A DNA stretch of 64,000 nt from Vanessa cardui (Eukaryota > Arthropoda > Insecta > Lepidoptera > Nymphalidae), in contig NC_061138.1 of assembly GCF_905220365.1 (NCBI RefSeq), positions 1,798,001 through 1,862,000 of the forward strand, in the 5' to 3' direction. The notes below the pieces were generated by a model. That model saw only the letters and a list, made by a program, of their open reading frames with translations, had not been told where the DNA came from and did no database searches. Both the position numbers and the translations under genes were made by a program. Below are positions 45,273 to 57,514 of this stretch, one piece after another (position 1 is the first letter of the stretch; every line of letters begins with the position of its first letter).

Positions 45273-45294
45273 TGACAGTCAAATGTATTGTTCA

Positions 45295-45786
45295 GCTGGA
45301 GTATATCGGAGCTTGATCTCTATATAAGACCTCCAGTTCCTCAATTGTTAAATTAAATCAAAAGGGTAAATACCGTAGAACGTGAACGTAAAAAAATACG
45401 AACACAGTTTCATCTTTAGTATTTAAGAGTAAGTTAAACTTAAGACCTTATCGAATTGTGTAGTAAAGGATACTCAACTTGTATTTTTGGTAAGTGTTAT
45501 TAATGATTGATTCTTATTGTTTTAAATACAGAATTCATGACGCGTGCTCGTACGTAAAAGTTGGGTAGCTTAACGGGTCCGGAAACACGTACAGCACAAC
45601 CTTTGAGCTTATACAACCTTGAACTTGGCCTTATATTAGTCAATGAAATATTTATGTCATGTTTGTACGTTATAAAGTAATTGTCGTTTTCGATAGTGGT
45701 GTGAGATATTTTGTTTCGTTTCTAGAGCAGGTTTCTGAAAATCAATAAATATTCTACATTTGTAGGTAAGGTTAGTTAACGGTCAA
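45295..45786. other. Unique DNA, no gene seen
   Basis: No feature is supported. Confidence 0.4.
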
Positions 45787-46078
45787 AGAGCCGAGATGAC
45801 CTAGTGATTAGAACGCGTGCATCTTAACCGATGATTTCGGGTTCAAACCCAGGCAAGCACCACTCACTATATATATGTGCTTAATTTGTGTTTATAATTC
45901 ATCTCAGAAAACATTGTGAGGAAACCTACATGTGTTTAATTTCATCGAAATTCTGCCACATGTTTATTCCACCAACTGGCATTGGAACAGCGTGGTGGAA
46001 TATGTTCCAGGCCTTCTCCTTAATGGTAGAGGTAGAGGCCCAGCAGTGGGAAATTTCCAGGCTGTTACTTTACTACTT
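45787..46078 (+). mobile_element. SINE-A
   Basis: The head has GACCTAGTGATTAGAACGCG and B box GGGTTCAAACCC. The region after CATCTC carries a small deletion that removes the TGCTCGGCGGTGA segment. It ends GAGGCCCAGCAGTGGGAAAT, TTCCAGGCTG and TTACTTTACTAC. A convincing target duplication was not found. Confidence 0.85.
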
Positions 46079-48414
46079 TTAGTCAACAGTTACTTTATTT
46101 ATTATTTAATTAAGTTTTTGATTTTGACTCACAGAGTTCTCTTTATGTTTTCTTTCAATACTAAGTCATAAGTCACTTCTATTTTTAATTTTTTTGTTTT
46201 TTTTTCTTAAACTTGATAAAGTTTTTAAAGGGCACTGGTGTTTAATAAAACCGTTTGCAGATACATTTATGTTTTGTAAATTAATTTTATTATAAACTTT
46301 AAAGGGGGTGCAAAGTCTTGTTAATAATAAACAAGTGTCTTGACCCCTCGCATCAATTACACCAATTTAGAAACGTATACTTAATGTCAAGTGATCCTCA
46401 ATTTTGTTTTAACACTTGTTGGACATACGACCTTATAATTTTGACTCTTATTATTATTAGGTAATTTAAATTGAATACAAGGGACTGTATTTTATAATAC
46501 TCAAACACTGATGGTATTATTGGTTGACTCAATGCACAGCCTGATACCGTGAGCCCACACACAATACGCACACATAATACAAAATATTGCACAGAAATAT
46601 TTTATAGTATATAGGAGTGCCTTTTAAAACTTACCTTTAAGCTATTGAATATTAATATCAATAAAAGGATGTATGATATGTTTCTATGAAAGATCCAGAA
46701 AAATGAAATATGTTTTCTGTAATGGATAAAAAAAAATTATCTTACGTTGCGTAAATTAATCTTACAAAAAGACTAATAGGGTTTTTTGTTGCTAGAAATA
46801 TGTAAGTTGCGTCGCAAAAGTTTCGCAAAAGAGTAAAAAAGACAGCGTTAATTAGACTAACAAATTGTCAGTGTCACAATCAGCTGTTTTCCTATTCTAT
46901 TAACACAAGGATCAATATTCAACTAGAATTAACCCTCAGTTACCTAAGCTTCGGTTCATTTTGTTATGTTCTGATAGTATATCCGTTATATTTTAGTAGA
47001 ATTACCCCATAGTCAAATTACTTCAAAACTCAACGTTTTCGTTGAAAAAGTCAGTCGGTTACTGAGATGTTATCGATTTGAAACACGCACACGCCTAGCT
47101 AAATATACGTTCAATTAAAACACAAATCTCACGAATGACAGAGAAATAATATTAATAACAATACTTCATTTTATGCTCTATATCGACGGCTTAAGATTTA
47201 ATTTTGAATAACCTTACTTGGAGAGATGTTAACTAATTAATGGTTTTATATTATTCGAAATTTAAATATGCATTGAATTAAAGGTGTCTTCATAAAAGCT
47301 AAACGAGGTTTAACTAATTGATTATAATGGTTAATGGTTTTAGTCAACACAAGATACAGATCTCTTTCAATATATTGTGTAAAGATTATATCAATTTCAA
47401 TTAATATATTTATGTAATGCATTACGTTCTTTTATATATCGTGTTTGCATTCTTTTAATTGAAACACTTATATTGGTCATATTTATATCTATATATGTAT
47501 ATAGGATGCATGTGTGGAAATTGCTAAAATATTTAATTTAATAATTTAGCATACAGAAGTGAAATAGATTAAAAAAAGACAAGAATATAAATAACTTAAT
47601 CGGGATATAAACAACTTCAATCATTTACTAATAAACCAAAAATAGTTCTAACTTTGAAAATATCTTAATATGCGCGCTTTTGTTCTTTTTTTTTTATTTT
47701 ATTCTTTCCACTCAATTGTATACCTAAAGGAATCTAATATAATAATCTAAATATATATTCATTTAAATATAAAGTATAAAAAAACTCAGTGTGCACAGGA
47801 GCACAGGAGGAGTGTGTCATATTTTGACGGAAATTCGAACAAGACTTTTAAATAGTATTCCATGTATGTATCGGTAAAGAATGCGATGCGCCCTAGAGAA
47901 GGCGCGTCAAAAACGATCCTCAAATTATAGAGTGCGCATATTTATTAGCCTTACATTTACATAGAACACAGATTAACATATCGCGCACATTTAATTACAG
48001 CGCTCATTGACAAAGACAGTGAGCGGCACTGCTTTACAGCGAACTTAAACATGAATCTGAAGTATTTTACGATTTTTAATTGTAGTATTTTTTCTAGTCC
48101 ATATAGAAGATCATCGAAAACACCCGAATATAGCAAGATTGCTTACAGAGAAACTTTATTATGTGGAATAATAATGTTACTATAATGGATACAGATATTT
48201 AATATACAAATATTTTATTTGTTTATATATGTTATATATTAACACTTATTTGTACGTCGATTAGAATGACGCCTTTATTTACATCTATACATTTAATAAA
48301 ATTGGAGTAGACACTCCAATTTTACAAACAGACGTTTGTAATAGTAAAATAGCCCTTTTTTCACTCAATGCATATGTATTATGTACTGTATATTTACCAA
48401 AATTTTTTTTTACA
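46079..48414. other. 2.3 kb of unique DNA, no gene seen
   Basis: Mostly AT-rich. The span 47880-48060 is of higher complexity (GAATGCGATGCGCCCTAG, ACATATCGCGCACATTT, GTGAGCGGCACTGC) and could be a conserved element. A 107-codon minus frame (48285-48608) runs through a Helitron and is incidental. Confidence 0.35.
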
Positions 48415-48584
48415 CTTTTTGTCGGTCTATCTGTCTGTTTGTTCCGGCTAATCTTTGGAACAGCTGGACCAATTTTGATGGGGCTTTCACTGGCAGATAA
48501 CTGATATAAGAGGGAGTAACTTAGGCTATAATAATATTTTTTTTTGTTATATTCAAAGGCGTACAAGGTCGTGGGCACAGCTAG
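48415..48584 (+). mobile_element. Helitron-2-like copy
   Basis: GTCGGTCTATCTGTCTGTTT, CAGCTGGACCAATTTTGATG, then AAGGTCGTGGGCACAG and CTAG at 48581-48584 followed by T. The interior resembles elements with a GTGGGCACAGCTAGT end, known from other Lepidoptera. The 5' boundary is uncertain. Confidence 0.5.
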
Positions 48585-50859
48585 TTTATCATATAATTTT
48601 GAGTACATATATACTTTTGTTTTCCTTTTGTTTAATCAAACCACTATGTTTCATGTAGGTACATTTTTTTCATATTTCTTCGTTAGCAACAGTTAACGGT
48701 CGGTGTGACGTAATTTAAAACCAATGTCCCTTTTAATGAGAAATTATAATGATTGACTCATAATTAAAAGGTGTTATTTGAAATGTAATATAACGAGCGT
48801 CGAATTATATCAAATTGCTGCTTTTTCTAAGCGCTCCCTATTTTTTGAACATCATTAAGCAATTTTCAACCCTATTCCCTTATCTTATGGGTCACCGAAT
48901 ATTTCGAAATGTATCATTATCATGAACTTACATCGGTTGCTGTTCGAGAATTTGTTGTTTTCTTTCTTTGAATTTGAAGTCTTATCTCATTTACATAAGG
49001 TTCATATTTGATTTCGTGGTCGTGAATTCAATTATAAGGGCACGCGTACAAGTGTAACTCATAATATTTAGGTTACAAGACTCTTTAAATATACGTTACA
49101 GTCAAAATTAGTGTAATTGCAGCCTGAAATTGAATGTTTTTGAAGAATTGTTTCCTAACTAGATATCTGTTATTTTTAAACATGTTTTGTTATTAACGTA
49201 ATTATAATGCGTTCCAAAAAGTTTGAATTATGTTTTAAATCATGGTCTATATTTAAAAAAAAAAAACTATCAATGTTAAATAAACAATTTGATTTGGAAC
49301 GCAATGTGTTAAAATTGTCTAAATATACTACAAATTAGAGTTAAGTATCCGATTCTATTCCTTTTTTAAAATATTTTCGAAAATGTGTTCTAAAATCACT
49401 GTCAATTAATTCGAACATCCCCCCGAACATCCCCAGAAACACCTGCTAACTCTCTACCACTAAATTAAGTTTATCTCACAGAACTCATTACAAGAACAGA
49501 ATTCAAAAAAGGAAGCACCTTCTCTCAAAAAAATGACATTAAATAATAGGTGGACATTAAAAAGACATTGAGAACTGTATTAACGAATGTTTAAGAGCTC
49601 ATTACGAAAGCAGGCCGGGATATAGGAAGGTCAAATTTACGGTCGCCCATCACCTGTCCATCGACACAAAAAGCTCAAGTAAAAAATGCACAGCGGGGAT
49701 GGAAAGTGCTTTCGGTTAAATGCAGTTCCATATCTCAAAAGTATTTTAGATACCCAGAGTACCCATAACAGTGTGCAACATAACGTTGATTTAATTTCGT
49801 TTTTAATTAATTCTTCGATTTGAATATACGTAATTAGCAGCTTCGCGTTTATATCTGCTTTTAACATAGTCCTTTATTTTTAATTAAAGCCACATTTAGA
49901 AGCGATTGCATTGCCGAATTACAACAACGGTATTTCAATTGGAGGACCAATAAATCTCAAATGTCAAATGTCCGTTCAGATAAACCGAAAAAAAAAATAA
50001 TACAAATGTATATTTGTTTCGTTCGAGTTTCGATCCTTGTCTAATGGATACAAGGACATTCGCCATTGGACATTCATAATAAGGCTTTTACAAAGAATGA
50101 TTTGTAACAAGGAAACGCTGAGCAGGTGATAGTAATTACGATGTGAAACAAAAAGACTGGCCTCACCTTCGTTCGTGGCACCTTTCAATGGCAGCTGCTA
50201 TTTACGGGACGTGTCATAAATGACGCCCGAGATGTTTGTTTAACAATATTCTATACAATAGTTCTTAAAAATACTTTGTACAGATATGACCACGCCACCC
50301 ATAGATCTCTGATTCATAAACGCGTGTCTATAGAGGATGTTCGGTACAAAGGCTCGCATTGTTCTTCCCTCGTTTGAGGGTAGTTGGAGAAATGGACGCG
50401 TCTTCTCGGTAAGAGGATTCGTTTTTGTTAGCTGATGAATAAATTTTTGTTATCTATAGAACATTGTTCAGCGCCGACAAAGGATGGAAAAAATCGTGTT
50501 CGCATAATGGCTTGAGCCGTATAATTGTTTTTTCAAGTGTCATTTATTGTTATCGTTGTTTCACGATCCTGTGCCTAATAAAGGTAGTGTTATTGCTTTA
50601 AAATCATTTAATAAAACAGTTACTATTTCACGATGATTTGTTTTGAAGTGTTCTATATTCAAACTTACAGCAGATATTGTACGTTAATACCGAAAAAAAA
50701 AAACTTTTTTTGCGTATTTTTACCAGTCCGTTCGTCGTTCTTAATTTGAATTAATGCTAAAGCTAGTAGTCATATTAATATATTAAATGCGTGCACTTGT
50801 CCTTCAACGTTGTTAGTATAAAACGATCGTTATGTTTAGACATAACAGTGTAGTACGAC
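48585..50859. other. 2.3 kb of unique DNA, no gene seen
   Basis: Frames at 49637-49867 and 49976-50188 (minus) are unrecognised. The block 50130-50240 (AATGGCAGCTGCTATTTACG, GGACGTGTCATAAATGACG) looks like conserved regulatory DNA with an E-box CAGCTG. This is inference only. Confidence 0.3.
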
Positions 50860-50931
50860 GAAGTTTTATCTGAACGCGCATCGGTTACGTGACATCGCTA
50901 GAAATATTAAGCGGGTAATGTCATCACGGCG

Positions 50932-51035
50932 AGATAAGGAACCTTTTATCGGCCAAAGCAAATGAGTATCGATCATATTGGGACCAGATAAGCCCTACAG
51001 AGAATGCTATAAGAAAAAAAAGATCGTCTGTTATC
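50932..51035. promoter_or_regulatory. Cluster of GATA-type motifs
   Basis: AGATAAG occurs at 50932 and 50986. Two further GATAA cores on the opposite strand (TTATC) lie at 50946 and 51031, so there are four within about 100 bp. GTATCGATC (DREF-like) sits between them. The block is unique and of higher complexity. A GATA-bound enhancer is a hypothesis. Confidence 0.25.
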
Positions 51036-51798
51036 GTTAAATTGTTAAAATCTCAAACAATTTCGATGCATCGACTCGTGAAACCGTTTGGCGGGCGAGC
51101 AACTTAGGTTTATGGTTTTTTTCATTCATTCCCGTTCTAAGAATGACGGCGGCTTTTTGGCGCCTACAAGATCCCGCTTTTTTTGTATTTGATTTTTTTG
51201 TTCTGTTCTTAGACAAAATTTGGTGGGATCGGTGTTTTGTTGTTTACGTGCAGACGATTTTTGCCGAGTCGATTTGAGCTTAACCGATATCACGATAACA
51301 TTGTTAGTTCTTATCTATATGTATTACGTTGTACTATCTCATTGGCTATGTCTTAACTTGTAATTGTTGTACTAACTACATTGATTTCCTTTGAATTGTT
51401 AGCTTTATAATAAAAACTAGTTTGTATACATCGAATAAAATTACATCGAAATATTTTAAGTCCAAGCAACATATATACAGATTGTTAAAGGATATTTAAG
51501 TTAAACTGTGTTTGTAAAATTAACTCTCGAGGCGTCAAGTAATAACAGTTATATTCACGATACACGGAATGAAATTACCAAAAATACGATTGGTGAATTA
51601 TATTGGATTGCACCGGTAAGAAGTTATAAAACCGGTTATAGTCGCATTGAAGTTGCCGATTTAAAGTGTTCTCTTATTTAATTGTAGGAATTAGCAAAAT
51701 TATGTTTGTTCGCAATGTACATTGATGTGTATTTTAAAAGTTTATGTCTTTTTAGATAGATTGGAAATTAAAACATTGTCTTATAAACATATATTTTA
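51036..51798. other. Unique DNA, no gene seen
   Basis: GGCGGGCGAGCAAC at 51090 is the only GC-rich spot. No repeat or coding frame. Confidence 0.4.
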
Positions 51799-51964
51799 CT
51801 AGTATTTGCCCGCGGCTTCTCGTTCATGCTTTAGGCAAAAAGTGGCAAAATGTCCTATTTTAGGGTTCAAGTTTGTTATCAAATTTGGTTCAAGAGTTTG
51901 GTCGTAAAAGAGCGACATACAGAGTTGTTTTCACAGTTTATAATAGTAATATAGATAATATAGA
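51799..51964 (-). mobile_element. Helitron-1, internally shortened
   Basis: The minus strand starts TCTATATTATCTATATTAC after A and ends GCCGCGGGCAAATACTAG before T. The ends are intact, but the 3' hairpin region has lost part of its ACGCGAGCGAAG arm. The duplicated TCTAT at the 5' end makes that boundary ambiguous by 9 bp. Confidence 0.65.
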
Positions 51965-51989
51965 TGGAAAATTAGCCACTTCATCATAA

Positions 51990-52178
51990 GTGTTCACCAA
52001 TTACATTGTCGTTTGAAGAAACATTTACCAACCTCGGGGGGACTTGGCTGTTATGCCCTTTTGACTGTAGGTATGCAGACTCAATCACTCTTCAAACTGT
52101 CAAAAATAATACTTAGTATTTCTGTTCATAACATCTGAACATCTGATGAATGGGTGGTACCCAAACAGACGTTCTCAC
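51990..52178 (-). repeat. Repeat D relic
   Basis: GTTCACCAATTACATTGTCG, CCAACCTCGGGGGGACTTGG, TACTTAGTATTTCTGTT and GATGAATGGGTGGTACCC follow reversed repeat D with many changes. Confidence 0.55.
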
Positions 52179-52234
52179 AATAAAAAAAAAGCATCAGTGA
52201 TTTTTATTTGCCGGCTCTTCTCAATTATGAAGAT

Positions 52235-52385
52235 GATTTTTGTTTATAATTCATCACGTGCTTCACATCACTTCAATGAAATTCTGACACATGTATAACC
52301 CGCCAACTCGCATTGGAGCAGCGTATTGAAATATGCTCCAAAATCTTCTCCTCAAAAGGGAGAAGGAGACTTTAGCCCACTTCAC
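52235..52385 (+). mobile_element. SINE-A relic, head missing
   Basis: TTTGTTTATAATTCATCACG, ATGAAATTCTGACACATG, CCGCCAACTCGCATTGG and TCTCCTCAAAAGGGAGAAGG follow SINE-A order. The tRNA-like head and tail are gone. Confidence 0.65.
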
Positions 52386-52402
52386 TTTAAAATAACACAT
52401 AC

Positions 52403-52403
<1 letters not shown>

Positions 52404-52456
<53 letters not shown>
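52404..52456. repeat. (TA)n microsatellite
   Basis: About 26 uninterrupted TA units. Confidence 0.95.
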
Positions 52457-52460
<4 letters not shown>

Positions 52461-53493
52461 GATGAATAAATTCTAGGAAATCTATTTAGAGCTATTTTTA
52501 TACATATTACTATTTATATCGATCAGGTTTATTTCAATGTGCAATTTACTTTAAAATTTATTATAATTAACTTCAAGGCATACAAAAACGTGACGAGCGA
52601 CACGATTCTTTTCACACAGTCTGTCGCTAAAAATATAATATCATTTAATCGTAATCTGCATTAGTGCTTGTATTTCAATCACTAATAAACTCGTTTTCAA
52701 CTATAATTAGCGTGTCGTATACGTTTTTTTTGTTGCACATATCGTGTGTTGCGTTACGTCTGTACGTCACTTGATTTGATTTACAGTACACATCTTGCCG
52801 TCTGCGCGTGAAATCGCTAAATTAGTAAGAATATAATCTCAGCTTGAATATAATCCCGTATGTGATGTCTTATTGTTATATTGAATTAATTTCTTTTTTA
52901 ATTGTTATAAGATTCATAATCTGAAACGATATGTTATTCAGTTACGCCCTTTTGAATCGGTTGAAGAATGTTTATTAGCGAAACGAACTACTAAAAAACT
53001 CAATAGCTACTCTTTTTCTCAAATTGAATATGTAATCAATTATAATGTATGAATGTTCTAGCTTTCTTGACGAATTTCTAGATTTTTAGTATGTGTAGGT
53101 TATGGTTAAATGAAGCGTCGGTAGTGCAATGGTTTACCATATTACCTACTACTAACATCGACTTATATAGTGTAGACCCAGCTTCAGATAAACAGGAACA
53201 TCAAATAATTAACAATATTTAATATGGTTTACAATTTACAATATTAATTTTTACAGTTTTCTTTACAATCATCCATTATCTTCCGTATTTAAAGGTAGAT
53301 TAACAATTCCCATGTCAAATTTAATAATATTCTATTTCTACTTTTGTTTATAAAAATGTCAAAGCAAAAAGTATTCATTACATTCATATAATTCTGTGAC
53401 TGAATAATGAATATAGTTCAACAGCTAGAAGTTATTTAACATTTAATGATTATTTATAAATATTATATTTAAAATACTTTATAGGTTCACAAT
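52457..53493. other. Unique AT-rich DNA, no gene seen
   Basis: No feature is supported. Confidence 0.4.
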
Positions 53494-53602
53494 AGTTACT
53501 GGCTCACTCACCCTTCAAACCGTAAGACAACAATACTAAGTATTGCTGTTTGGAGTTAGAATACGAGCTTGTGTGTTATGATCTACTCAGTCGGGTAGCA
53601 CA
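53494..53602 (-). repeat. Repeat D fragment
   Basis: GTTACTGGCTCACTCACCCT, TCAAACCGTAAGACAACAAT, ACTAAGTATTGCTGTTTGG and TCGGGTAGCAC match the reversed middle of repeat D. Confidence 0.6.
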
Positions 53603-54489
53603 TAGCATCTGCAGTAAATAAATATTATTTATAAGTATGATTATTTTTATTTATTTTCACTCATATAATATTATATTTTTAAATATAAAATACAAACATA
53701 TAAAAAATATTTAAAAATATAAAATACAGAGGCCAACCAGTGGCGGGAACAGAGTCCAAGCCACCGGTGGTCAGGGCTTCAAATTAAGTATGATTATTAT
53801 TATGATGATATTCTGTAATAATCCTAATGTATCCTAAATTAAATGAAATATATTTTTTAGTTGTAATGTTTTGTTGATTCACTTAATGATTACTACCTGA
53901 GATCTGACTATTTGAGATTCAGAAACATCAAAGAGGTAGAAATTGCATTGAAAAGAATATCTCGAAGTTTATTGATTGAAGGCACACATTCAACTTTAAA
54001 CTGTTGTATACCGAAGTTTTTTATTTATTTTTTAAGTGCGTTCTTAATATGTAATTCTTACATCTGAAATGTATTTACATAAGGTATCTTATGAATATTA
54101 GTTTTATATAATTTTCCTAAGTATATTCATCGTAGATACGTAGCTCATTAGCTCAATAACATTAAATGGCCAGTTAACTGGACAAGACCTCAGTCCATAC
54201 CCTGAATTGGCTGAATAGCGCGACCCACATCACCTTGACCCGTACGATACGAACAGACAGTTAACGACCGGCCTTCACATTGAATGTCATTTATATTGAA
54301 ATTGCAATTTGAAATCGGTAGAATTTTTAAGACGACCGTACGTGATGGCTCTTATATCGATTATTCAGAACAACTGTTGAATATTTCTTTTATATACATC
54401 TTCGAGATATCTTAACAAATATATTAAGGACTACAATATATATTGAAAAAAAAATAAATGTTTTTTTGCTGACGTTACATTATTGTTTT
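53603..54489. other. Unique DNA, no gene seen
   Basis: The span 54130-54350 is of higher complexity (ATGGCCAGTTAACTGGACAA, an imperfect palindrome; GACGACCGTACGTGATGG). The rest is AT-rich. Confidence 0.35.
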
Positions 54490-54729
54490 GACGACCTCCA
54501 TGGTCGAGTGGTGTGTACACCGGTTTTCATGGGTACGCCACTCTGAGGTCCCGGGTTCGATTCCCGCCGAGTCGATGTAGATTACCATTACTTTTCTATG
54601 TTGTCTTGGGTCTGGGTGTTTGTGGTACCGTACTTACTTCTGATTTCCATAACACAAGTGCTTCAGCTACTTACATTGGGATCAGAGTAATGTATGTGAT
54701 TTTGTCTCATATTTATTTATTTATTTATA
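54490..54729 (+). mobile_element. SINE-C, near complete
   Basis: Starts GACGACCTCCATGGTCGAGTGG (A box), B box GGGTTCGATTCCC, body TGTTGTCTTGGGTCTGGGTG, CATAACACAAGTGCTTCAGC, end ACATTGGGATCAGAGTAATG, TTGTCTCATATTTATTTATT. An 81-codon frame across it is a by-product. Confidence 0.85.
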
Positions 54730-55109
54730 TACACACACACAAAAGTACTTGTTTTTAAACACAGAAAAAAGTGTCACATGAGAATCGTAAGGTTTTCTAT
54801 CCAACGTTACGAAAATAACATGTCGAAATAAATAATTCCAAATAAATAATCGAAATTTCTCGGATTTCGGAAATTTAAAGAACAGATGACGATAGATTTC
54901 CACACCATATTTGTCAAGTGTCCCGCGCGGTGTGTGTTTCAGTGTCGGATGTCGCGTGTCTAGAAATATCTGCCTATTTAAGATCGCCTTCCGTCACACC
55001 GTTGCTACTCATTGTGACGTCCGAGGAAGTCTTTCGATTTTTAAGTTTTTGTTATGGTCTGATCGTAGCTAGAATTATAATGAGATGTCTTAACTGATAC
55101 GTAATTTTA
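54730..55109. other. Unique DNA, no gene seen
   Basis: GTCCCGCGCGGTGTG near 54919 is the only GC-rich spot. Confidence 0.4.
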
Positions 55110-55243
55110 TCTATATTATTAATATTATAAATGTGAAAGTAACTTTGTCTATGTATCTATCTTTTGTCTATCGTTCTTTCACGACCTAACCGCTGAACCG
55201 AATTTGGTGAAAATCGGTATGAAGCAAACTTAAACTCGAGATC
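55110..55243 (+). mobile_element. Helitron-1, 3' half missing
   Basis: Starts TCTATATTATTAATATTATA after A (55109), then ATGTGAAAGTAACTTTGTC, CGTTCTTTCACGACC and ATGAAGCAAACTTAAACTC. It stops where SINE-A 55246 begins, and the CTAG half is not found beyond that SINE. Confidence 0.65.
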
Positions 55244-55245
55244 AC

Positions 55246-55490
55246 TTGTCGAGATGGCCTAGTGGTTAGAACGCGTGCATCTTAACCGATGATTGCGGGT
55301 TCAAACCCAGGCAAGCACCGCTGATTCATGTGCTTAATTTGTCTTATAATTCATCTCGTGCTCAGCGGTGAAGGAAATCATAGTTAGGAAACCTGCATGA
55401 GACAAATTTCATAGAAATTCTGCCACATGTGTATTCCACCAACCCGCATTGGAACAGCGTGGTGGAATATGTTCCAAACCTTCTCCTCAA
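55246..55490 (+). mobile_element. SINE-A, 3' truncated
   Basis: The head has GGCCTAGTGG and B box GGGTTCAAACCC, and the body continues to TTCCAAACCTTCTCCTCAAT. The terminal GAGGCC...CAGCAGTGGG segment and tail are absent, replaced by unrelated sequence, so a later deletion or rearrangement removed the 3' end. Confidence 0.8.
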
Positions 55491-55970
55491 TGAAATACGT
55501 CCATACTTTTTCTCTACATTGAAAGGTGTTTTAAAATCTGTATTAAGCTACACAGAAGAAAAAAGACTAGCTCATCAATGGTTCTATATATATGCTGTCA
55601 AATTTGAACTATATGGATTTTGTTAAAATAGGTATTGGTTTATTAACTCGTTGGTCTAGAGTTCGATAACTTGGTGAGGCCAATTAGAAGTTGTATGATT
55701 TGATCAAGTAATGATTAGTAGTCCGGAATTAGGAAATAGGTTTCCCTTGCCTCGGAAAGCACGTAATGAGGCTGGTTATGCGACCGATATCCGGTCACGT
55801 AAGATTGTCGTATCTGACTTAAAGAGTTAGGGGATAGAGAGGGATTCTGTATTTGCACACATGTTTTTGATCTGTATTATCTTCTGGCCAATCTGTGATT
55901 AGTCTCCTGTCAGCAAAGATTCCCTTGGGGGAGCAATAGGTCAATTAAAACAGTTCACAATTATTTTTTA
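55491..55970. other. Unique DNA, no gene seen
   Basis: No feature is supported. Confidence 0.4.
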
Positions 55971-56100
55971 CTAGCTGTGCCCGTTTACGAAAAAGTTATT
56001 ATACAGTTCACATATCTTACTATATCTTATTATTTACGCATTAAATCCGTTCCAGAGATTAAACGGAACACACAGACAGACAGACAAAAATACTATAAAA
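55971..56100 (-). mobile_element. Helitron-2-like copy
   Basis: The minus strand ends ACGGGCACAGCTAG before T, like 48415-48584. Inside are CGTTTAATCTCTGGAACGG and GTCTGTCTGTCTGTGTG. Confidence 0.5.
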
Positions 56101-56514
56101 TGTTATTTTGGTATATATGTACCGTGTATTCATATGTATTTAATAAAAAAGCGGCTATTTTAATTTTACTACCAGACAATTCAATTTAATTATATGTATG
56201 TATAGATAATGAAGTTCTCAATGATAAATATATAATAGAATATACATAATTAAGTTTTCAACCATAAATAATTATATAATAGAAGCCATTATATATAGAA
56301 TAATAAATAAGCTATTCCATACATAAATGTGTCACAAGGAATTCAGGTCTTGGTATTGCATCTTATATCCGCAGTCGATGGTTACGTTTTCCTTTACCGC
56401 CAAACGTGTGATGAATTATTGAATGAGCATTTCATTTCTTAGAAATTGTCAGCGACTACTTAATAATTGTTGAGGATAAATGTCTTAATCTATACTTCTA
56501 TACTATACTTGTAT
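56101..56514. other. AT-rich non-coding sequence
   Basis: No feature is supported. Confidence 0.4.
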
Positions 56515-56590
56515 ACTATATAATTAATAAATGTGAAAGTAATTCTGTCTGTCTGTCGCTCTTTCATTACCAAACCAATTATAGATTGAG
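56515..56590 (+). mobile_element. Helitron-1 5' part, interrupted by repeat D
   Basis: TATATAATTAATAAATGTGA, AAGTAATTCTGTCTGTCTGT and CGCTCTTTCATTACCAAACC match the 5' half. A reversed repeat D follows immediately, and a TCCAAGGAAGGACAGAGGCC stretch beyond it (from about 56887) looks like the element's continuation. Confidence 0.55.
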
Positions 56591-56595
56591 CCAAT

Positions 56596-56893
56596 TTTTT
56601 TTTAATTTTTTTTTTATTGTATAGGTTGGCGGACGAGCATATGGGCCACCTGATGGTAAGTGGTCATCATCACCCATAGACAATGACTCAGTAAGAAATA
56701 TTAACTATTCCTTACATCGTCAGTGTGCCACCAACCTTGGGAACTAAGATGTTATGTCCCTTGTGCCTGTAGTTACACTGGCTCACTCACCCATCAAACC
56801 GGAACACAACAGTACTGAGTACTGTTATTTGGCGGTAGAATAGCTGATGAGTGGGTGGTACCTACCCAGACGGGCTTGCACAAAGTCCAAGGA
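56596..56893 (-). repeat. Repeat D, near complete
   Basis: Reversed copy from TTTTTATTGTATAGGTTGGC through GGGCCACCTGATGGTAAG, TTGGGAACTAAGATG and GTACTGAGTACTGTTATTTG to CAGACGGGCTTGCACAAAG. Confidence 0.85.
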
Positions 56894-57514
56894 AGGACAG
56901 AGGCCCTAATTCCCTACAACGCGTTAATGTGATAAGAATTGTTTAGGAAGATATTTGAAGCGTCATTAAATGGTTAATGATGTCCAGTGAAGTGATTTCA
57001 AAATATTCTGTATTCAAGTAAGCAAGTGGTAGGGAGGTTGGTGTTGAATTAAATATAAAACTACAATCATTTCGGAAAGTTTGATTTAATTAGTTCTACT
57101 AGGAAGCTGCAAGTAACTTCTTTTCCAGCATTACAATTACAGAGTATTTCATTAATTTACAATTAAATTTAATATGTATTGTACTTAGACATAAATATCG
57201 ACACATTATAAAGTTTCCATAATCATTACAAAGTTACGTTACGTCATGATAGAGAATGATTATCAAGTCAAAACTGTAATTTAATTTATTGGAGTTGATT
57301 TCAGTTACAACTAAGCCTCAAGTTTAAGTTAAGCCGTTTAGTTCTTAAGTGACTTAAGTACAAATTCTCGTAGTTAATGAACGCTCGGTTGGTGAATGTT
57401 TAAGTTTATCGATTAAGTTATATTATCTTAACTAAATCTTGTTAAATATTTAAAGAAAAGATCTGATATTTACGCAAAAAGATGTACTAGTGTTTTAAAT
57501 GTGATTGTGTTTAC
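56894..57514. other. Unique DNA, no gene seen
   Basis: Apart from the possible Helitron continuation at its start, nothing was recognised. Confidence 0.35.

Noticed and set aside
48285..48608. 107-codon minus-strand frame
   Set aside because: It runs through a Helitron-2-like copy and has no motif.
54513..54758. 81-codon frame
   Set aside because: It is the translation of SINE-C; the same peptide fragments appear wherever that SINE occurs.
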